Assembly: GCF_001411555.2 (NCBI RefSeq) | Contig: NC_049903.1 | Location: forward strand, 27,168,270-27,232,269 | Reading direction: 5' to 3' | DNA: 64,000 bases | Source: Juglans regia | Taxonomy: Eukaryota > Streptophyta > Magnoliopsida > Fagales > Juglandaceae | Part shown: positions 24,068-34,682 of the stretch, piece by piece | How the letters are laid out: each line of letters starts with the position of its first letter | How positions within the stretch are numbered: position 1 is the stretch's first letter | Notes under the pieces: model-generated | Database searches by the model: none | What the model was told of the DNA's origin: nothing | Seen by the model: the letters and a program-made list of their open reading frames with translations, nothing else | Translations under genes and position numbers: made by a program

Positions 24068-26780
24068 GATTTTAATGGAATAATCCATAATCAGCAAACT
24101 TGTCTCTGCCTTCATTGCTTTGTTTTTAGTTGTTTTTCGAACCTGTAACCCACCATACATACCAAATATGGAGATCTGATTTCTCCTACTTTGTATATAG
24201 GCAAGTTTTGCTATACATTTTTGTAAGCATTTCAAATACATTGCATTTACCTCTTTGCAAGCTACATTTGTGTTCACACCACCAGTGTTCTTTTTTATAA
24301 AAATAATTTTTAATTGAACTATGCAGTTTGCATGAGCCATTCCAAAGTAGCATTCAGAGTTTGTGCTGTCTAAAGCACATGCTTTATGCTTATGGATTGC
24401 AAACCCTTACACAGAGGTCAGTGGTTGAATGGCCCTTTTAAGATAACCTTTTATACAAAGGTTGAGAATGCGAATCATTTGATCAGTTAAATATAGTTTT
24501 TGAAAACAACCGTTGGAAAATAGTTAGGGTTTTTTATGCAAAACCTGTAAAAGAAGACAAATCAGCAACATCCAACCATTCACTTTTGCTTCATATCTTG
24601 TCTAATCATGTGTTCAGGAATCACATGTTTTTCAGTCTTCTCTTTACCCCTTCGAGACGGTTGAAGTAAGCGTTTCACCCAACAAAAATAATCGGAAAAA
24701 TAGAATCAGCCCATCAAAAATAAAAAAAATAACATAGATGTCCATGACAAACACAAGAAGAGACCAAGGATCATTATTATTCACAAATTATTTACTACTA
24801 TTTACACTACTATTCACAGATCATATAAGATATATCTAAATAGAGCCAGTCAAAGCTAAGGGCATGTTTGGTTTCCCTTGTTTTCTGATTCTTTTTTTTT
24901 TTTTTAAATTCAAAATCAATCCCAATATCTTCTAATGTCGAAAAATCATATGTTATGACAACCATTCATCCAATCATTATTCAAATTTAAAAATGAAAAT
25001 AATTTTTATAAAATTAAAAAAAAAAAAACTACTCTTAAAAAAGAGAGCTGACACAACCGCAATCTATTTATAACCAATTTGTAACTTTATAATAAAATAT
25101 TTTGAGTTATTCTATTTTCAAGCTAGTATATATAATAAACTATGAACATCATTTACATAGTAAAATTTGATTTGTAAGATTCAAATTTAATATTTTCCTA
25201 CCAAATCAAATTATGTCATGTAACTATTTTATTAAGTGTGTTATCCACACCACTTTATAAATAGAAATTCTCAAATATTTTTTAGATTTAAACACATCAA
25301 ATTAAAGCAAGAGTCCAAAATGATTTTAAAAATATTATTGCTTAATCATAAGGTTGTATAAGAGTTGATAATGAGTTGTTTCTTTATCATTTCTACTAGA
25401 TATTATATTCAAACCACTTTCAACCTAACCATTCATTTTTAAAAATCTTAATACAAAACATATTTAAAAACGAAATATTATTTAAGATTTTCTCTCCCCT
25501 TTCACAAATCTCATAAAAAACACATCTAAAAAAGATTTGGTTTTGTTGATGAATATGGTACCCTTTGTAGGCACCCACTCTCGAACCGAAGTGGAGGATC
25601 TAACCTTCACCTTATAGTCAAAGGAGAATAAGAATTAAAAAAAAAAAAAAAGTGCGTCGTGTATTTCCTTTCTTTTCTCTTCGGATGGGTTTTTGAGATT
25701 TGTGTTTTGGAGTCATATTGGTGTTGTATCAAGTTATGAATATTCGACTTATAGGTCAACCTAAACACGATCCGTTAAACTAAATATGTCAAATTTTCAA
25801 ATTCTAACCCGACCCATTTAGATAACGGGTTATATCGTGTTATCCGTTTTGACTAGTTTAACATTTAATTAGAAATATATCAGCATGATACGACTTATTC
25901 AACTTGATTAACATAATTTCACATAAAAGTTAAAATATATATATATATATATATATATATTAGTAGTCATAATATCTTAAAAAATATAAGACAACCTACT
26001 AACAAAAAATATCAATATTTTTAAATTTTAACTTATAATAAAATCAATATTACAAATCATACAATAACAAATATGAGCATAGCTCCATAATTTCAATCCC
26101 AATAATTGAAACATAAGTGTACTAAGAAATACTAATATTACAACTTAACAATAATAAAATTGTAATTTTGAAATAAAATCTAAATGGGTCGAAGTAGGTT
26201 AATTTCAGATTAAACGGGTTGATTTGTTATTGACTTATTTATAAATCGTGTCTTAACGTTTTGATCCAAATCCGTTAGCATCAAATCCAAACTGGCTAAT
26301 TTCATATCGTGTTGAGTTCACTGTACATGTCACATATTGTCATTTGTCACCCTTATTCTCTAGACCTCCAGTATTCTAATCTACCATGTTGTTCTCCTAC
26401 ATGATTGAAGTGGTAAAATTAAATCGATGGAAATTTTCGTAAGAAGCAACGACTGACTGAGTTTTGGATATTTTTCCTTGTATTTGGCAACAGTTTTTAC
26501 TCTCTTCTTATTGGCTCTCATACTCAGTTTTTGGGCTGTTAAAATGTCCTCTTTCCCGGAACGCTTTGACGGGAGTTCCTCGTCACGAGAATAATGTTTA
26601 AAAGTTTAAACCCGTCATGGAGAAGATATGGCGGCCAAGATAACGGTCTTTTTATCTTCTTTCGGTGGCCTTTGCAGTGGGCAGTTGGTAAAAGTCTAAA
26701 GTAACGGCCATATCCGATTTCTTTAAAGCAAACCATCTCTCTTCTCATGCCATTGACATGCCCATTCGGACATTGACAAC
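24068..26780. other. Intergenic region with old repeats
   Basis: Starts with the 3' UTR of the CASP-like gene. 24860-25030 looks like a MITE fragment (GGGCATGTTTGGTTTCCC beside T- and A-runs). About 25720-26330 is a repeat with ACACGATCCGTTAAAC, AACGGGTTATATCGTG and TAAACGGGTTGA pieces around a central (AT)n run (25934-25961). It resembles common non-autonomous plant elements, but I could not fix its ends. No gene is visible. The last 300 bp form the promoter of the next gene. Confidence 0.4.
26642..26710 (+). promoter_or_regulatory. Two AACGG (MSA-like) motifs upstream of the 85-residue gene
   Basis: AACGGTCT at 26642-26649 and AACGGCCA at 26703-26710, 80-140 bp before the TATA box. AACGG is the core of the mitosis-specific activator element, and the second copy matches its downstream half well. 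Cell-cycle control is only a suggestion. Confidence 0.35.
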
Positions 26781-26781
26781 C

Positions 26782-26789
26782 TATATAAA
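26782..26789 (+). promoter_or_regulatory. TATA box of the 85-residue gene
   Basis: TATATAAA, 85 bp before the ATG at 26874. It fits a transcription start near 26815 and a leader of about 60 bases. Confidence 0.65.
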
Positions 26790-26873
26790 CATGTCCAGCT
26801 TCACTTAAATCGTCAACAATCTGTCCAAAATATAGAACAGGGAGATCAGAGAGTGCTGTGTGTCGTTTTGACA

Positions 26874-27616
26874 ATGTCCAACCAAGTTGAAGATGAGACA
26901 AGGCTCTATCAGTGTGCAAAGAAGTATGAAAAGATTGTGAAACAGGTACTACATTAGAAATTACATGCAACCAGAACTACACAAGGCATAGAGGCTTTTT
27001 CTTTCTTGCAGATTATAATTGTAAGTTGGTTAAGGTTTGTCTGTTTTTTGTTTTTCAGTTCGACGAGCTCGCCGAGATAATGAATACTAGGAACCGCCAG
27101 CCGAAGCAACAAAGGGTATACTCCAAGGATCTCTTAACCACCCAATATCTATATCACATGCAATCTTTTTAAAAAAATTCAGTGTGAAACTCTCACATTA
27201 ATGAGTTTTAAAATGGGTTACAATGTAATTGTAAGAATATTATCATTCAGAGAAAAGTACACACATAATATTTGTGCGTGAAGGAACTGAAAGATAAAGT
27301 ACTTCAAATTGTACTAAGGACTAGTTGCGAATTCTAATTTACTATGGTAACATCAAAACATGGTAGATGAGAAAGTATAAAATGTTCATGCCCCCAACAA
27401 GATGTAGTGCATACTAATACCTGATATTTCATCCTTTCATCGTTTGTCATGTGGTATCAGCAAGAATTTGCTATTTTGTTTTTGTAGGGTTCAAGAGGGA
27501 ACAGTTCTACTGTTGCAGCAAGCCAAACTAAAGAAAACGAGGTTTTTGTGCAGACAATAACAAAATTTCTTCATGAACTAAAAACTACCGATCCCGAATG
27601 CTCAACAAGTACCTGA
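26874..27616 (+). CDS. Small unrecognised protein, 85 residues, three exons
   Basis: Exons 26874-26945, 27059-27115 and 27488-27616. Both introns (113 and 372 bp) are GT-AG with pyrimidine-rich acceptors (TTTTTCAG, TTTTTGTAG), and both fall in phase 0. This regularity and the TATA box upstream support a real gene. The product starts MSNQVEDETRLYQCAKKYEK, has an amphipathic helix to about residue 32 (VKQFDELAEIM), a basic Gln/Arg-rich link (NRQPKQQRGSRGN), and a second short helix (VFVQTITKFLHELK) before the C-terminus. There is no signal peptide or membrane span. I do not recognise the family; it could be a small subunit that works through helix pairing. It converges with the gene at 28584-30587, about 970 bp away. 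Its promoter has two AACGG motifs. Confidence 0.7.
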
Positions 27617-28583
27617 GATTGAGAGCACTCAAGGACAAAAAGCTATTATAAAAGCTAGGAGAACTGTTTTTCAAGTAATAATTATAATTGTGTGAGAGAA
27701 AGACCAAGGCCCCAGGACTAACATGATAGTTGTATTCTGAAAGTGCATAACTTTGAAAATGGTCACCTATTTTTCTAAGAGACCCCCCAATGGTATTCTG
27801 ATGCGTATGTATCCTTAAAACGGGCCTTTCCTCACCATGTTTATCAGACCAAACACAAACTTTATGGCTAAGTCCATCTCAATGTTTACTAATGCTTACT
27901 TGAGGAAGGTTATTCAGCAGCAAGATATAGATATATAGATGCACATGCTACTCTATTTTCTACTCTTAAGATTGTCTATCACAATACCTAAAGACGGGAA
28001 ATATTTCTTTTTACCATATCCAGTAGCCTAGAAGAGAGCAGGATCTTTTGGAGGTGATCATTAGCACTCCTCTATGGAAGAGAGCTGCCAATTTACCAGG
28101 CGACCATAACATGGATTAAAGCAATAACGCATTCATAAGCCACGTGAGATGTACAAATTCAATCTTTTGCTACCTAAGAAATCCTGGCCCAAACTTAAAG
28201 AAGATCTTTCAAACAAGAGATTTCCTCGTAAAAGAAATGAAAAGCAATGTACATTGGTGAGAATAGAGAAAGTTTTAGACCAATCCAATCTTCCCCCAGG
28301 AGTAAGGAAGGAAAAACTATGAGCAGAGTCGCCATTCTATGAACATATATTGGTTGGAAAAACAGGTATTACTAAGCATTCTATATGATAGCTCAGAAGA
28401 AACCATGAATCTCATTGAAAAAAACATATTTCTCATGGCTGAATAACTAACAAGAAGCTGAAAACTCTCACTCTGAAAGTTTTCCTGATGAAGTACTTCT
28501 TCCCTCACATACGTGCTAATGAACCATAAAGGTAAAACTCGATATGAAGAGATCTCTTCAACCTAACATGAAATTTATGGTGA
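27617..28583. other. Region between convergent genes
   Basis: Holds the 3' ends of the two convergent genes. No further ORF looks real. TATAGATATATAGATG near 27930 is a minor simple repeat. Confidence 0.4.
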
Positions 28584-30587
28584 TCAATGAATCTTATGTA
28601 AGTTGCACTTCAAAGTTGCATCCTCAAGCTCACGTTTCAAGGTTTCCACTCTTTCAAGCAACGCCATATTTTCCTGTTAAGTACGAAACTTGTAAGTAAA
28701 AAAAAAAAGAAAAAAAACCTAAAGCAGAATTGAACTTTTAATTTATCCTACTACATGGACTCTGGTCTTCCGTGATTAATGACGAAAAAAACATATTAAA
28801 AAGAAGATTTGATGTACACATTTCCTACTGTCCTTTTCAAAGTCTGCTTATGACACAGTTGACAGGGGTAAATAACAAAAGTTCAATTTAGCTAAAGCAC
28901 TGTATTTGATATGAATGTCCAACAGTATAAGCAATTCTCAGCATATTTTATTACTGAAATGTGTTCCTGTAATGCAAGAAGGGAATGCCTCCTCAAAAAT
29001 TTCAAATAAGACACTGAGAGAAGGAAGAAACGATTCTATGAAAATCATGGCCATATATGAAGCAAAGAGTCACCTTTTGTATCATTGCCACTTTCTGGCT
29101 AATGCTAACAGCATCTCCAGCCTTATTCTCGAAAGACTCCTTTAACTGTCAATGAGATACATACTTGTTCAATCCAAAGGTAGAGTGCTCAAATTAAACC
29201 TCTGATAGACTTGAAGGATGGGAATCAAATAGGTAAAGGAAGAAGTTTCATATATCTAAACATGTATATGGCACTTAAACCAGCAACTTCCAATTAGATT
29301 GCTAAACCGATGTCAATTATTCCAGTTGCTGTACATGGATACATATAAATAATAGTTAATAAGTATACAGTCTACAACATCTATTTGCATTATTTATATA
29401 GCAATGTCTTACTTCTTAACGGGCCATTTTCTGAGATACCATGTTGAGATGAAATCCACACAATGAGCCCATAGCCCAACTTTGAGGTAGTACACAACCA
29501 ACAGAATTCACCAGAAAGAGTAAACAATATACTTAAAACAGATCATCGGGTACAAATTCATAGCCTGCAGGTCTCTAGTTGATGCCCTTCCAAAATTTGG
29601 CACAACCACGAGGTGAAAATAGAAGTGAAAATATCATTTCTTATCCTTTTTTTTTATGGCATTGACAAAAAGAAACTTTCTGTTTCCCAAAATGTTTTGT
29701 TCAATGCAAGATTGAAGCTTGATTTCGTACTCCATATTTGCTCAGGCATTTGCAGAACTCTTGATCAAGCAAGGCCACCGAGTCATGGTTAAAGTTCATA
29801 TTAACTTAGACTTGCAAGAGCAAAAATATCAGACCAAGAGTACAGCTTTTCCATACTTGCTCTAGGAACCTTTAGTATATGAGCGTTACAAGGCTAACAT
29901 GTTCGGAATAGAAATGGTTTTCACCCAAAAATACAAAAAACACTCAAGGCAGAACGTAGTAGTTAACACAACAATTCACATGACATAAAAGAAAAGGAAT
30001 TAGTGGTGGAAAGGTTTTGAAGGAGATTGTACAAGTAAAAGATAGCGGCACCATCATCATATCTACATTTTCTTCCCGAAATCCCTTTAACTGAGTTAAT
30101 TGCCATAGAAGTAAATACAATATCGACCGCAAGTACATCCCAACAAGTCAAAAGGTTCAAAGCACAATACTAACGAAAAATGCCAACGGAATTAGAAAAA
30201 ATAGAAGAACGAAAAGAAAAGAAAAGAAACCCACAAGAGCAGGGATTACTTGAAAAAGAAGCTGATGTGTACCTCTTGAAGTTCATTGACACACTCGGTA
30301 ACCTTCTCTACTTGTTCATCATATTTCAGCCTCCACTCCGCAGATTCATCCATCGCTTCCCTGCTAGCAAGATCGAACTGTCTCCTACAAGATTTGAGCA
30401 ATACAGACAGAAACTTCGAAAGACCTAAAAATGTTGAAAGATTTCTATAGAGAAAGAGAGAGAGAAAGGAAGCAAACCTCAATAGGTCAGTATCATCAGA
30501 GGAAATGGAATAATCGATGGTCCAAATCCTCAAGTAGACCGCTATTCCCAAAAACATTGCCACAGCCAAACCCACCAATGCTCTCAT
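28584..30587 (-). CDS. Single-span membrane protein with coiled coil, 127 residues, four exons
   Basis: Exons on the minus strand: 30587-30478, 30384-30273, 29145-29074 and 28673-28584. All introns are GT-AG (donors GTTTGC, GTACAC, GTGACT). The start MRALVGLAVAMFLGIAVYLR gives an N-terminal membrane anchor at about residues 2-20. WTIDYSISSDDTDLLRRQFD follows, then about 90 residues of charged heptad-like helix, with ENMALLERVETLKRELED near the end and the stop after LHKIH. This looks like a plant-specific small anchored coiled-coil family of unknown function; I cannot name it. An in-frame Met at 30710 would add 41 Arg-rich residues, but the later Met gives the more natural start. A GA-rich leader precedes it. 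Retained introns would explain the longer false ORF at 30246-30710. Confidence 0.82.
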
Positions 30588-30596
30588 CCTCCCTTC

Positions 30597-30642
30597 TCCC
30601 CCCATACCTCTCTCTCTCATCTCTCTCTCTCGTCTCTGCCTT
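30597..30642 (-). promoter_or_regulatory. GA-rich leader of the membrane/coiled-coil gene
   Basis: On the gene's own strand this is a GAGAGA run just upstream of the ATG. Such runs are common in plant 5' UTRs and are targets of BBR/BPC GAGA-binding proteins. A second GA run (30450-30470 on the plus strand) lies in its first intron. Confidence 0.5.
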
Positions 30643-31045
30643 AAATTAGTTGGGCTCGATGCATCGGACAGGCGCCAAGCCAACCGCATCTTGCTTCGGG
30701 TTTGGATCATGCAGTTACTTGAGGCGGTACTTACAAAATCGTTCTCTCACAAAAAAATAAAAAAATAAATGTATAATTTATTTTAGAGTAGTAATAGACT
30801 AAAAACTTATCTATAATTTGTATAAAATATAATTTCTTTTCAAATTTTAGATACATCAAATCAAAACCAAAAAGTAAAATCAAATTTAAAAATATATTAT
30901 TTTATTTAATAATAATTTAAGAATAATAAATTAGCTGGTAGTTTATCATTTCTCTTTATTTATGCCAAATTCGCGTATGTAGATATTTGTCGTCTCCATA
31001 AGTAAACGAATTTTCACTTCTTGGTACAAATGGTCGGAACTATGA

Positions 31046-31178
31046 GTTCATTTAGATATAGAAATGGAATAAAATTATCTTATATCATCTCATTTTTTTT
31101 AATTTTAATTAATAATTTTATTATTATTTATAAATTATTTCAATTAATTTTAACTCATCTCACTATCTAAACAAGCTT
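31046..31178. mobile_element. MITE, GATGAGATGAG family, copy 3
   Basis: About 130 bp with TTATATCATCTCA near one end and AACTCATCTCACTATCTAAAC at the other, around an AT-rich core. It lies about 450 bp upstream of the membrane/coiled-coil gene. Confidence 0.55.
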
Positions 31179-31255
31179 AGACGTAAATCTATAACAATAA
31201 CTCTTTTAAAGTTTTTTTTTAATATTCTTTTAAATGATTTTTTTCTCAATTTTAA

Positions 31256-31723
31256 GAGCATTGGCATTGGACTCATCAAATGAGTCCAATCTTCAAAATT
31301 TGATGATTTTAGCTTTAAACTCCTGGCATTGGATTCATCATATGCTCAAATGTCAAGCTTTGAGCTACAGTAGATTTCTCTTCATCTTCAAATTTGAAGA
31401 CTCACTATTCACACTCTATAACTATTATTTTATTTATTTAAATTAGTTTTTCCCAATTTTGAGCCACAATATATTTAAGTTGAGAAACAATAATTTAAAT
31501 ATCAAATTAAATTATTAATTAACATATAGTTAGTGTAATTGTAAAATATAAAAAAAATAAATTAAAATATTATTATTAACAAAATAATATTATATTATTA
31601 TTTTGATGAATCCAATAGCTAATCCAATGTGGGGTTATAGATAGAGAAGTTTTAGATTTATGAAAAATATGTACTTTTCATCAAATTTTAAAGATGAAAA
31701 TGATGAACCCAATGCTAATGCTC
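31256..31723. mobile_element. Tourist-like MITE (PIF/Harbinger)
   Basis: 468 bp. The ends GAGCATTGGCATTGG and, inverted, GAGCATTAGCATTGG match in about 20 of 23 positions, and the flanks are TAA (31253-31255 and 31724-31726). This is the size, end sequence and target site of Tourist-like MITEs. Its GAGCATT ends resemble those of the Harbinger element at 4597-10126, so a related transposase may have moved it. Confidence 0.9.
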
Positions 31724-32046
31724 TAAGGGCTTCGACTATCTCAATCCGGCTAGGCCATTGAGTTCAGTAATTTGAGTTTGTCCTAATTAAAATTAAAAGT
31801 CTACTTAAACATTAATTTATAAATTAATTTAACTTTATATGATATGTCAAAATATATCATTTAGACATAATATGTTTCCTAATGTCTCTTTTTGATTAAA
31901 AAAATAAAAAAGTACGGGGGGAGTTGGAGTTGGTTGTAACGGAGTTTCGAATTTTAACTGCGGGACTTTGAAATTTCTAACTCTTGTACGAGTGAAGTCA
32001 AAGTATATTATGGATATGTTACTTAGGACTATTTATCTAATTTCGA

Positions 32047-32687
32047 CTTGGGAATTCGGATATATCCAGACTGGAATCCAGGTTTCAAATCTGGATCAAA
32101 CCTTGAATTGGATTCGCCTAGTCAGATTCGGGCTGAAACCCGGATGAGCCCGAGTTGTAAATCTGGAATCCGGGTTTACAACCGGAACTTTTTTTTTTCT
32201 TTTTTTTTTTTAAGTTTGAATGTTTTGATATCCACTGTTTCAATCCAAATGCCAAGACTATATGCTCTCATGGTTCTCAAAGAAGATCTGGACGAAGTTG
32301 CGGAAATGTTCCAGTTCAAGACATTCGATTACTGATTTTATTGCATGTTTTGTACTGGTCGTCTTAATAAAGAAAATATGAAACTAATAATCAGAAATAA
32401 AGGGCAAGTTCTTAATTACCTAGCTATCATAGAGGCAAGATAGAAAAAGCTTATTGCATGTTTTGTATTGGAACATGACAGGATTCGAACCTGATTTCTA
32501 GTCATGCTCGATAACCACTCCAGCATGCCCAACTCATATTTGAATTGAAACTGTTGGATTTCATAACATTCAATTAAAAATAAATAAATAAAAAACTGGG
32601 TTCCGAGTTGTAAACCCAGGTTTCGAATTTACAACCCAGTACCCGGACTGAGTCAACCTTGGTTTTGCAATCCGGATTCCGGCCCTG
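32047..32687. mobile_element. Candidate non-autonomous hAT-like element
   Basis: The right end, read inwards, is CAGGGCCGGAATCCGGAT and the left is CTTGGGAATTCGGAT, a partial inverted match. The flanks AATTTCGA (32039-32046) and ATTTTCAA (32688-32695) agree at 6 of 8 bases. The uninterrupted LTR at 52897-53386 has ATTTTCGA at this very point, which supports insertion into the LTR. Many CCGGGTT/AACCCGG pieces lie near both ends. Weakness: the sequence to the left is not recognisable LTR, so a deletion must also be assumed. Confidence 0.45.
32468..32532 (-). pseudogene. tRNA-Ser(AGA)-like pseudogene or SINE head
   Basis: On the minus strand it has the D-arm part GGAGTGGTTATCGAGCATG, the anticodon region GACTAGAAATC (AGA) and the T-arm GGTTCGAATCC of plant tRNA-Ser. 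The long variable arm (about 19 bases) is missing and the acceptor stem pairs only in part. So it is not a working tRNA; a tRNA-derived SINE head is possible. A 20-base direct repeat, TTATTGCATGTTTTGTA(C/T)TGG (32339-32358 and 32453-32472), lies at one end. Confidence 0.65.
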
Positions 32688-33039
32688 ATTTTCAAATAAT
32701 CTCCAAACTCCAAAGAATCAACTTAAATCCAAAATGAATATATTCTTTCTCAGTTTCATTCTTATACTTATGGCTACTTATAGTAAAATGCATCGTTTAT
32801 TACATTTCCTACAACAATATGATGACATCTCTCTCCATCTATTGTGACACCTTCATGATCTAAAACTCACTGCTTCACTTAACTTGCACGCATTGTTTCA
32901 CTCAGCCACAAACTTCCTTCGTTCTCATTAAAACGCACCGCATTACTAAATTACAACGCACTGTTTCCCATCATCAGTTAATATCGTTATATTCCCCATT
33001 CCTAGCCAATTCCCTTACTACCAACACATAACCCTTACA
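32688..33039 (-). repeat. Truncated 3' LTR of chromovirus B
   Basis: Matches the right 350 bp or so of the LTR at 52897-53386 (for example GCTACTTATAGTAAAA, then TTATTACATTTCCTACAACA). It ends CCCTTACA right before the polypurine tract. The first 140 bp or so of the plus-strand LTR are absent, cut off at the hAT-like element. Confidence 0.85.
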
Positions 33040-33056
33040 TTCTCCTCTTCCCTTTT
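33040..33056 (-). other. Polypurine tract of chromovirus B
   Basis: On the minus strand AAAAGGGAAGAGGAGAA, directly next to the 3' LTR. This is the usual priming site for second-strand synthesis. Confidence 0.75.
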
Positions 33057-33089
33057 AAGGCTCTTGTTCCCAAGACCTTGACAATTCAC

Positions 33090-33954
33090 TCCCCCTAAAG
33101 AACCTTGCCCACAAGGTGTGGGTAAAGATTCTTCAGTTTCTACAATGATTCCCACGAGCTGTCCTCAGCTGGTGCTCCCACCCATTTGACAAGCACTTCA
33201 GTCATGGCATGATTCCCATTCTTCCTTAGTCTTCTCTCTAGAATCAACTCTGGTTCAAGGCTGGATCTGTCCATGTGAATCAGTTGGAGGCAATGCTGGT
33301 AGTGGGGTTATGTTCTGACCAATTTTCTTCTTTAAGCAAGACACATGAAAAACTGGATGTATGGTAGAAGAAGATGGCAACTGCAACTTATAAGTCACTG
33401 ACCCTATTCTTTCCACTACTTGAAAAGGCTCGTCAAATCTTGGAGCTAGCTTCATACTATGCCTTATCAAATAGTTTTCTGCCTATAGGGTTGGAGTCTT
33501 AGAAAAACCCAATCTCCAATTTGAAAAAACTTCTTTCAGTTCTCCTTCTACCAGCATAAAATTTCATCCTATGTTGAACTTTGTGCATATTCTCCTTTAG
33601 TAATGATAGTAGTTGTTCTCTTGACCTCAATTGTTGATCAACAACATCATTGGTGGAAGTGTCTGGGACATAGGATAGCAACTTGGGTAGGGGATACCAT
33701 AAAGGGCCTCGAAGGGAGTAAGGCATATAGAGGAGTGTGATGTGATGTTATAACACCACTCAGCCATGGGCAACCACAAGTTCCACTCTTTTGGCTTTTG
33801 ACTAGTATAGCACCTCAAATAAGTTTCCAAACACTTGTTCAAAACTTCTGTCTAGCCATTAGATTAAGGATAGTAAGCTGAACTAAAGTCCAATGAAGTG
33901 CCTTGGAAGTGAAATAATTGTTTCCAAAAAGAGCTATTGAAAATTGGGTCTCTA
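33090..33954 (-). pseudogene. Integrase C-terminal half and chromodomain of chromovirus B
   Basis: Continues the integrase from just after the second catalytic Asp: RDPIFNSSFW, an Asn/Gly-rich motif before the Glu region, then LNKCLETYLR (33842 on), EWCYNITSHSS, APRFDEPFQVVERIGSVTYKL (33470 on, C-terminal SH3-like part) and HPVFHVSCLKK. A chromodomain-like end follows at about 33200-33090, with EVLVKWVGAP, SSWESL and FYPH-like NLYPHLVGKVL. Chromodomains steer insertion by binding modified histone H3. At least two stops and frame changes break it (TAG near 33845 and 33135). Confidence 0.82.
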
Positions 33955-33987
33955 TCCGAGACTAGGGGTGGGCTTCAACTTCGATGG

Positions 33988-34120
33988 AGTCGGAATGCCC
34001 ACCTCCGACCTCCGACCTCCGACTCCGACTAGGGTTGGAGGTCAAAATGTACTCCGACTCTGACTCCGATCGGAGGTCGAAGCTTAGAGTCGGAGCTCGG
34101 AGCTCCGTTCGGAGTTCATT
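33988..34120. repeat. Subterminal repeats of hAT-1
   Basis: At least ten TCCGAC/GTCGGA motifs in both directions in 130 bp, and two more near the other end (49515-49530, CTCCGACTCCGAC). hAT transposases usually bind short repeats near their ends, so this is the likely recognition zone. Confidence 0.8.
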
Positions 34121-34682
34121 TAATATAAAGAAATATTATAAAATATTATAAAAAATAAAATAATTTAAAAAATTAACTTAAAAAATCTAAAATACTGTAA
34201 ACAATAAGTTAAAAAGTTAAAATTTAAATACAATAACTAAATCATGTACAATACACAAATATGTGATTTAATGTGTGCAAATGATATATTTAAATTTAAA
34301 ACTACAAATTCGTAATAAATTTAAATTTACTGCACCAAAATATAAATAATGTCTCCTGCATCAGTCTTGACAGTCAATGCATTTGAGTCGATCGATAGTG
34401 GTTTCCAACTTTTCTGTATGAAGTTTTATTAATAAAATGCACTATATTTTCTTTAGTCATTTAATTATAGGCTTCTAAACCACAATCCAAGTGATATATG
34501 ACATAAAATAAGATAAATTATGAACTCACATCCACCTCTAACTATGACGAGTTTTGCATTATAGTAATCATGGTATTGAATTTCTCACCAATAAAGGAGT
34601 CATCCCACAGTGCGTCCATCACAGTCATCCACAATTAGTCTAGGGTTCACAGCCAGGTCTACAAAATCATATAAATTATAAA

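Noticed and set aside
26539..26970. 143-codon minus-strand ORF
   Set aside because: It covers the promoter, leader and first exon of the 85-residue gene on the other strand and has no recognisable domain.
30246..30710. Single 154-codon minus-strand ORF
   Set aside because: It reads through a 93-bp intron; the GT-AG spliced version joins the conserved parts in frame and agrees with the downstream exons.
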